NCBI GenBank assembly: GCA_946803715.1
Contig: CAMPET010000224.1
Location: forward strand, 66,546-79,108
Reading direction: 5' to 3'
From: Beroe ovata
Lineage: Eukaryota; Ctenophora; Nuda; Beroida; Beroidae
Length of the DNA stretch: 12,563 nucleotides
The notes below the pieces were generated by a model. That model had not been told where the DNA came from. It searched no databases and saw nothing but the letters and a program-made list of their open reading frames with translations. The position numbers were made by a program, and so were the translations under genes. Each line of letters starts with the position of its first letter. The stretch's first letter is position 1. Below, in pieces: positions 8,226 to 12,563 of this stretch.

Positions 8226-8379
8226 CTCTATAATAATTAAAATGATGGGTAAAAGGGTCATAATGTTTTTAATCGTGTCCATTGTGTCCAATAAGAAAAT
8301 GTCTAATGCACGTCTAATGCACGTCCAATACATGTCCATTGGCACGTCCATTGGACATCCATTAGACACTCCACTATGA

Positions 8380-8609
8380 CAGATCAGAAGGCTCACCCGG
8401 AATTTCATCTTTGAAAAATATAATTTGACCCTTCTGATCCACACATGGATCACAGGGTTCATCTTAGGTGATCCTCCTGATCCACCTTAAGTGGATCAGG
8501 AGGGTCACTCAAATCCAATTTGACCCCAGGGAAGCACAACCTGGATCAGAAGGGTCACCTAAGGTGAACTTGGTGATCCACGTGACACGTGTATGGATCA
8601 GAAGGGTCT
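8380..8609. mobile_element. Second fold-back repeat (GGATCAGAAGGGTC family) nested in copy 2
   Basis: This is an insert relative to copy 1. GACCCTTCTGATCC at 8427-8440 pairs with GGATCAGAAGGGTC at 8595-8608; GGATCAC at 8447 pairs with GTGATCC at 8573; 8462-8484 pairs with 8542-8564 (about 20 of 23). Inside it, 8470-8485 and 8491-8506 form a separate 16-bp hairpin with a 5-nt loop and one mismatch. The same 14-mer recurs at 8384, 8493 and 8543. No coding frame. The outer limits are approximate because they come from where homology to copy 1 breaks. Confidence 0.75.
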
Positions 8610-8841
8610 AATTTCAGAGATAAAATTCGAGGGGTGAACACAATTTGTACATTTACAATGCAGATGTCTAATGGACATGTTCAATAGACAAAATGGGCCT
8701 GGGCATTGATCTTGTGCATCTGGGTAGACACGATGGAAACATTTAAAAATGTGCCCTTTTTGATGGACATCAAACTGGTATTGTAGTCTGATGGACACGA
8801 TTGACAAATATTGACCAATGGACACAATGTATCAAATGTGT

Positions 8842-8950
8842 TTGTAGGATTTCACCCTACCCTTGCTGGCGGGATTTTATCCCTGGCAAGGCGGATTGGA
8901 AATCGCGGATTGAAAATCGCGCGCACCGACGGTAGGGTAAAATCCTACAA
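8842..8950. mobile_element. 109-bp MITE with 20-bp terminal inverted repeats, nested in copy 2
   Basis: TTGTAGGATTTCACCCTACC at 8842-8861 is the inverse of 8931-8950 with one mismatch. CAAATGTGT stands directly on both sides (8833-8841 and 8951-8959), consistent with a 9-bp target-site duplication. A 9-bp duplication is typical of Mutator-like transposons, but the TIR is not one I can assign. One caution is that a further CAAATGTGT follows at 8960-8968, so the site may have been repetitive before insertion. No protein is encoded. Confidence 0.85.
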
Positions 8951-9166
8951 CAAATGTGTCAAATGTGTATGTGTATTGGACACACTGTGTCTACTGTGTT
9001 GCATGTAAACTGGTCAATTATATTTGTCCATTGTGTCAATTGGACTAAATTACCATTTTGATGTCTAGTAGTCCATCAACAAGCATTGTCAAATGATATT
9101 GATACTTGACGTCTTGACCTGTTTCTTGCGAAACAAGCACGGATTTGTAAACAACAATTGTTGGAT

Positions 9167-9245
9167 TTTATCTGACTTCTATTTCTCGCGCGCGCCTTCA
9201 TCGATGAAGGCGAAGGCGCGCGCGAGAAACAGAGGTCTAATAAAA
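9167..9245. repeat. CG-rich palindrome
   Basis: TTTCTCGCGCGCGCCTTC at 9182-9199 is perfectly inverted at 9212-9229 around a 12-nt loop, and the palindrome GCCTTCATCGATGAAGGC sits at its centre. Pairing continues outward with mismatches to about 9167 and 9245. Open frames on both strands here share RAPSSMKA-like strings only because of this symmetry. It resembles the half-site at 9450, so it may be a dispersed repeat. Confidence 0.85.
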
Positions 9246-9449
9246 TATTATTGCTTGGCGATGCTAGGCCCTGCTGACGCGAGCCGCTAGAATAATTTGC
9301 GGCGCGCGCAATGAAATTCTCAACAGGGGCTGTATCATCGACAGCCAAAAATATTACAATTACAAGATAACATCCGCTGGTTGCGATGTTTTTTTTATTT
9401 TTAGTATTTTTCTCGCTTGTTGTCGGATGAAGTTACCAGACATGTTCAT

Positions 9450-9473
9450 GTTTCTTGCGCGCGCGCCTTCATC
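9450..9473. repeat. Half-copy of the CG-rich palindrome arm
   Basis: GTTTCTTGCGCGCGCGCC followed by TTCATC closely matches the arm at 9182-9203, without a matching inverted partner close by. The stretch from about 9470 to 9580 is unusually CpG-rich for this window, with other small inverted repeats. Confidence 0.65.
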
Positions 9474-9599
9474 TAAGGCCGAAATATAGTGGCAAGGCCA
9501 CGCGGAATTATGAATTACAAATACAGTTGCGGAACTTAATTGCGCGGCGCCGGAGTATTTGGGTCACGCAGCGCGGGAACACCCATTTCAAAGAAAGCA

Positions 9600-9999
9600 C
9601 CTTTGTGTAATATCGGCAAAAATATGAAATGAAAATTTGAATATTTTAATGCCTTAATGTTAATAAATCCGAAAATTCAAAAATGCTCACTTTATACATT
9701 AACAAATATCAGTGTGATTATCATAACAAAAGTGCTCTAATAGACTTAGTGGACTGTGGCACGTTTCAACGGGACAGTGCAACGTGCATTAATGTCAATA
9801 TTAGTTTTGTGATTTTTTTCGAAATACTGAAATTAATGAACGCTGCACTCCCCCGTTTCAACATGAAACACGGACTAATAGTAGTACTAGTTGAATCGTC
9901 ACGATAACACTCAACAAACTGTCAATATTATGGAATTAGAGTGTAAGTAATCCTAGCAACAACCAAGGAATACATATCTCAAACAATCAAAGACGGAAT
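9600..9999. other. Spacer downstream of MINDY3
   Basis: AT-rich spacer between repeat DNA and the MINDY3 stop codon. Apart from the hairpin repeat at 9737-9881 I see no gene. No AATAAA was found on the minus strand within about 300 nt of the MINDY3 stop. Confidence 0.45.
9737..9881. repeat. Imperfect hairpin (possible small fold-back element)
   Basis: GTTTCAACGGGACAGTGCA at about 9763 is answered by the reverse complement of 9833-9864 (GTTGAAACGGGGGAGTGCA), and pairing extends inward through CATTAAT and a following TCA-TATT. The arms are about 40 bp with roughly 75-80% pairing. CTAATAG occurs at 9737-9743 and 9875-9881 and could be a 7-bp flanking duplication, though that is weak. Confidence 0.55.
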
Positions 10000-11362
10000 C
10001 TAACTTATACTAGGTAATAACTGCCAGTCCACTTCAATTGTCGGCCATTTCGACCGCAAGACCCTGAGCAATGGAGTTGGGGCTGTTCTCGCCTCCATGG
10101 CCTGATTATACTCGACATAGATCACTGCACTTCCTGAGCGGAACACTACCTTCCTATCGGAGTTACTCTGTCTCAACCCGTTGTAGTGATGCACTGTGAA
10201 CTGTTTGTGTCCGCACGAGCCCTCATGGGCGTCCAGAGCTCCGGGCAGGAACTCGTCTATAAATGTGGGGAAGAGAATGATACCGGTCGAGTCGGGGTCA
10301 AGTCGCTCCTTCATAAACTCAACATATTCCTCTTCGCTGACCATCTCCAACTTTTCTAACAGTTTTGGTAACTCTGTAACGGGGATGAAACCGTTCCCCT
10401 CCTGGTCAAATGTATCGAATGCTGCACGGGCAGCGTTGAAAGGGCTGATTTCCGTTGAGCACAGGGACTTGTCAGATGAAAATATCAGACTCAGGTGGGA
10501 TTCCGAACCAACGACCCATATTGGATACTTGGGGCATTTCAGAAAATCCCCCACTTTGCAATACCTCAGAGCCTCTAGCAGCGTCAAGAACCCGATGTCA
10601 TTCTGTTTCTGAACACCAACCAAGTCCATGCCATCGATATCTCGTGTGAAGTCGAATACATTGGGCGTAGCAACACCCGTTAGCATAAGATTGAGTAAAC
10701 TCTGATTACCATGACCGAAAGTGTTATCAATGAGGGAGGTGTCACCCATCACGCCCAAATCAGATGTCACTGTCGATAGACCCCTGGTCAACACGGCGGA
10801 ATATAAAAATGAGAGAACACCAAACATAGAGCACCAATTTGCAGTCAGATTGGTCATCTGAGCGGAGAGTTCATCCCTGGAGTAGCTGCTGACAGCGACT
10901 TGTCTGTGAAACTCCACTGAAGAGGGTGTGTCTGCACTGCTTGTCACAACGTGGACTGTGTCTGATCCTATGTTCAGCAGTATCGTGAGAAGGGCGTGGT
11001 CAAGAGCAGAGATGCGGGTTTCTTCGCTCACATTGTTCAAATCAGTCTGCCTGAAATTGTTCCACATTATAACTTTAGGTATCGAGTATTATTGAGAAAA
11101 TCTTACCTGACTACTGGTTCAGCTGTCAGACTAACTTGTCAAAAAGAATGTACTTCACAATGTAAGCTTGTGCTGGCACTATCACTGAACAGGGGCCGCC
11201 CTGGTCCTGGACTAAAGCGCAGCTGCAATCATCAGAGAAGATGAAACCCTGAGACCATTGCTCGAAGATGTGTCCAATTTCCCGGCCTACAGAAGTAGCC
11301 GGACCCCAGATCAACTCACATAGGGCGGCGACCTGGGGCGTAACCGTACCCTGCGAATCCAT
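10000..11362 (-). CDS. MINDY3: MINDY3 (FAM188A) K48-ubiquitin deubiquitinase, two exons
   Basis: Exon 1 is 11362-11136 and exon 2 is 11050-10000, with an 85-bp intron (donor AA|GTTAGT, acceptor TTTCAG). The junction is phase 2 and makes a lysine codon; the 425-residue product compares with about 445 in human. MINDY proteases cut K48-linked ubiquitin chains. The catalytic cysteine is Cys58 in QGGPCSVIVPAQAY, and the catalytic histidine is His261 in VGSESHLSLIF, so the enzyme looks active. Other family blocks: WSQGFIFSDD at about 35-44, FGHGNQSLLNLMLTG at about 187-201, FLTLLEALRYCKVG at about 230-243, and the EF-hand-like AFDTFDQEGNGFIP at about 286-299, which is typical of MINDY3. The C-terminal KWPTIEVDW block is present, so the protein is complete. 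No signal peptide or membrane segment is seen. The start at 11362 has purine at -3 and G at +4. An acceptor-like TTTCTCTGTCAG and an out-of-frame ATG lie just upstream. The residues encoded by 11067-11053 are intron in this model. Confidence 0.93.
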
Positions 11363-11367
11363 GACAT
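11311..11367 (-). other. Overlapping out-of-frame upstream ATG in MINDY3
   Basis: An ATG 5 nt upstream of the MINDY3 start opens an 18-codon frame that ends inside exon 1. It has A at -3 but not G at +4. If present in the mRNA it could lower MINDY3 translation. It may equally be passive. Confidence 0.25.
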
Positions 11368-11413
11368 CCTGACAGAGAAATGCGGTGTCAGGTTGTCATT
11401 GCAAGATAGGAAT

Positions 11414-11455
11414 TATAAATGAGCATCTATAATGAGCATTATAATGAGCATCTAT
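11414..11455. repeat. Short tandem repeat of TATAATGAGCAT
   Basis: Three imperfect 12-14-bp copies (TATAAATGAGCATC, TATAATGAGCAT, TATAATGAGCATC) about 50 bp upstream of the MINDY3 start. Confidence 0.8.
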
Positions 11456-11610
11456 CTATCGATTATCAATGGATACACGCATTGATCGAGACATTTTTTC
11501 GAGTTAAACATGAATGAAATTTAATTTCTTCAAAATTCCATGAAATGCTTAAACTTCATGCTTTCACCAATATGTGCGCAGCTAAAAAGAGTTAGCATTT
11601 AGCTTTTAAA

Positions 11611-11633
11611 GCGCGCGCGCGCTGCGCTGCGCA
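11611..11633. promoter_or_regulatory. CpG-rich patch, possible shared promoter
   Basis: A (GC)n run followed by GCTGCGCTGCGC in AT-rich surroundings, about 250 bp upstream of the MINDY3 start and just before the plus-strand ATG at 11650. It may be a bidirectional promoter core or simply a CG repeat like those at 9190 and 9455. Confidence 0.3.
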
Positions 11634-11649
11634 TCAGAGCAGCACAATC

Positions 11650-11915
11650 ATGACGGGCGTAGCGAACTTTTGCACATTCGAAGAGAAACTTAAAATTATC
11701 GATATCATACTCTGTCTAGTATTTCGATTTAAGAACTATGTATCAGCGACAAAGCAGGATATGATCATGTGATATTTAATATGTTTCCACTATTCCTGTT
11801 TCTTTTCATCGTCTAGGAGATCTTGAATAACGTCGCTCCCTCCTGGAAAACATTGCTGATTAGGGAACGTCACAGGAGTCACAAGCAAGAACGGAGGGAC
11901 GAAAATGAACAGTAA
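11650..11915 (+). CDS. Candidate small two-exon gene, unknown function
   Basis: I do not recognise this product. A convincing acceptor (TTCTTTTCATCGTCTAG, ending 11816) is followed by a 32-codon frame to TAA at 11915, rich in charged residues (KTLLIRERHRSHKQERRDE). Upstream, an ATG at 11650 with A at -3 opens a frame containing FEEKLKIIDIILCL. Two donors would join it in phase 0: GTATTT at 11719 (97-bp intron) and GTATCA at 11740 (77-bp intron). Both are weak donors. The product would be about 55-62 residues, with a hydrophobic stretch (IIDIILCLVF if the longer exon is used) and a basic tail. Intron sizes match the neighbours, and it lies head to head with MINDY3. Chance open frames of this size are common, so support is limited; the acceptor and tail exon are the strongest part. 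Confidence 0.28.
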
Positions 11916-12394
11916 CAGGATGGACAGTGAAATGATCTTGTTACACAATGAATAGGGTGAATAGGGTATTTAACAAATGCCCGGATTCATCTAAACACAC
12001 TATTCAACTTGTTCCAATTCTAAACCCACCTTAAAATTCACATGAAGTTGGCATATCGAATGACGGATGTTTCGAGAGTACAGATAATTCGATACAGGTT
12101 CACGCAAAGTCGACCGTTGGTATTTCAGACGAAGTTCGATTTTACCGGACGTTTTGTTCGATTCGGGTGAAAAGGTGCGAACGTTTCTATACGATCTCAC
12201 AGCGAGTTATCTCATTGCGATTGATATAAATCTCTTGGCTATGTGGTCGGATTTACTCGAAAATTCGATACGTGAAAATTCGAAAGTGAATTCGGAACGA
12301 AAACATCGATAGACACGGATTCACCTGAACATAAAATTCATTAGAATATGTCCGCCCTATTATCCAGAGAAGTATCATGTTAATTGTTAAATCA
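11916..12394. other. Unassigned stretch
   Basis: No gene identified. A GAATAGGGT direct repeat occurs near 11950. 12050-12310 is rich in TTCGA/TCGAA words, which may be remains of a repeat, but no clear inverted or tandem structure was resolved. Minus-strand frames of 66 codons here have no recognisable protein character. Confidence 0.45.
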
Positions 12395-12461
12395 CCACCC
12401 TCACCTCTACTCGCCCCTTCCCCCCTCACCACCTTCTTCACATCTCTCCTCACTCCCTCTC
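12395..12461. repeat. Pyrimidine-rich low-complexity lead-in
   Basis: CT-rich, almost purine-free plus strand that grades into the 21-bp minisatellite. It looks like diverged copies of the CTCACCTCTCCTC core. Confidence 0.7.
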
Positions 12462-12563
12462 CTCACCTCTCCTCGTCCACATCTCACCTCTCCTCGTCCA
12501 CATCTCACCTCTCCTCGTCCACAACTCACCTCTCCTCGTCCACAACTCACCTCTCCTCACCCC
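12462..12563. repeat. 21-bp minisatellite
   Basis: Units CTCACCTCTCCTCGTCCACAT or with a final AA begin at 12462, 12483, 12504 and 12525. A partial fifth at 12546 runs to the window edge. Copies are nearly identical, with one T/A change separating the first two from the next two. Confidence 0.95.

Larger units (their letters stand above)
8231..9085. mobile_element. Fold-back element, copy 2, truncated and invaded, next to the kinesin start
   Basis: Its left end aligns column by column with the left end of the copy at 3446 (AATAATTA..., GGGTAAAAGGGTCATA), followed by GTCCATTGTGTCC and six 11-12-bp units at 8301-8367 (GTCTAATGCAC twice, then variants). Homology resumes at about 8610-8841 (GATGTCTAATGGACATG at 8664, the ATCAAACTGGTATT block at 8769) and 8960 to about 9085. 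The right end, including the terminal GGCAAAAGGGTC arm, is missing. Two younger insertions split it (8380 to about 8609 and 8842-8950). Its left terminus is about 6 bp from the kinesin ATG, so it supplies the immediate upstream sequence of that gene. No transposase is encoded. Confidence 0.82.

Noticed and set aside
8226-8462. 79-codon N-terminal extension of the kinesin frame
   Set aside because: It is translated from fold-back repeat DNA (repeated GTCCAT and GTGTCCA words) and precedes the normal kinesin N-terminus; the ATG at 8225 has good context.
9076-9348. Similar RAPSSMKA-type peptides on both strands
   Set aside because: The likeness comes from the CG-rich palindrome being read from both sides.
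10196-10649. Plus-strand frames of 138 and 64 codons
   Set aside because: Antisense shadows of the well-supported MINDY3 exon 2.

Overview
The window looks like nuclear DNA of an early-branching animal or a close relative. The genes are split by short spliceosomal introns (78, 85, 149, 169, 233 and 1105 bp) with GT-AG ends. Products are eukaryotic (a ciliary protein, a kinesin-3 motor, a deubiquitinase), and the AT-rich gaps are full of fold-back and MITE-like repeats. The compact introns and small intergenic gaps would suit a sponge, but a cnidarian, ctenophore or other marine invertebrate is not excluded. The lineage call is inference.

Layout. 1-52 is a TG microsatellite. 53-2195 holds no gene I can defend. 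2196-4571 (minus) is a six-exon gene that I assembled by hand from splice sites and reading phase. It encodes a 213-residue protein matching CFAP95 (C9orf135), a ciliary axoneme protein. Its second intron carries a 656-bp nearly complete fold-back element (3446-4101). 4572-5279 is the upstream region of that gene and contains a consensus RFX X-box (5049-5063). 5280-8225 (minus) is an intronless 981-codon kinesin-3 of the KIF28/KLP-6 type, with motor, coiled coil, FHA and C2-like regions and a possible CaaX end. 8231 to about 9085 is a second, damaged copy of the same fold-back family. It starts about 6 bp from the kinesin ATG and has been invaded by another fold-back repeat and by a 109-bp MITE with 9-bp flanking repeats. 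9086-9999 is repeat-rich spacer (CG-rich palindromes, a hairpin element). 10000-11362 (minus) is a two-exon MINDY3 (FAM188A) deubiquitinase gene of 425 codons. 11363-12563 has a CpG-rich patch, a weakly supported small two-exon gene on the plus strand, an unexplained stretch and a 21-bp pyrimidine-rich minisatellite.

How the genes relate. The three main genes are all on the minus strand. CFAP95 and KIF28/KLP-6-type kinesins are linked to cilia, and the X-box fits ciliary control of at least CFAP95. MINDY3 is a general K48-ubiquitin protease with no obvious link. In all three genes a plausible 3' splice site lies 1-6 nt before the start codon. This would fit spliced-leader trans-splicing or 5'UTR introns. 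The most novel elements are the fold-back family and its position against the kinesin start codon.
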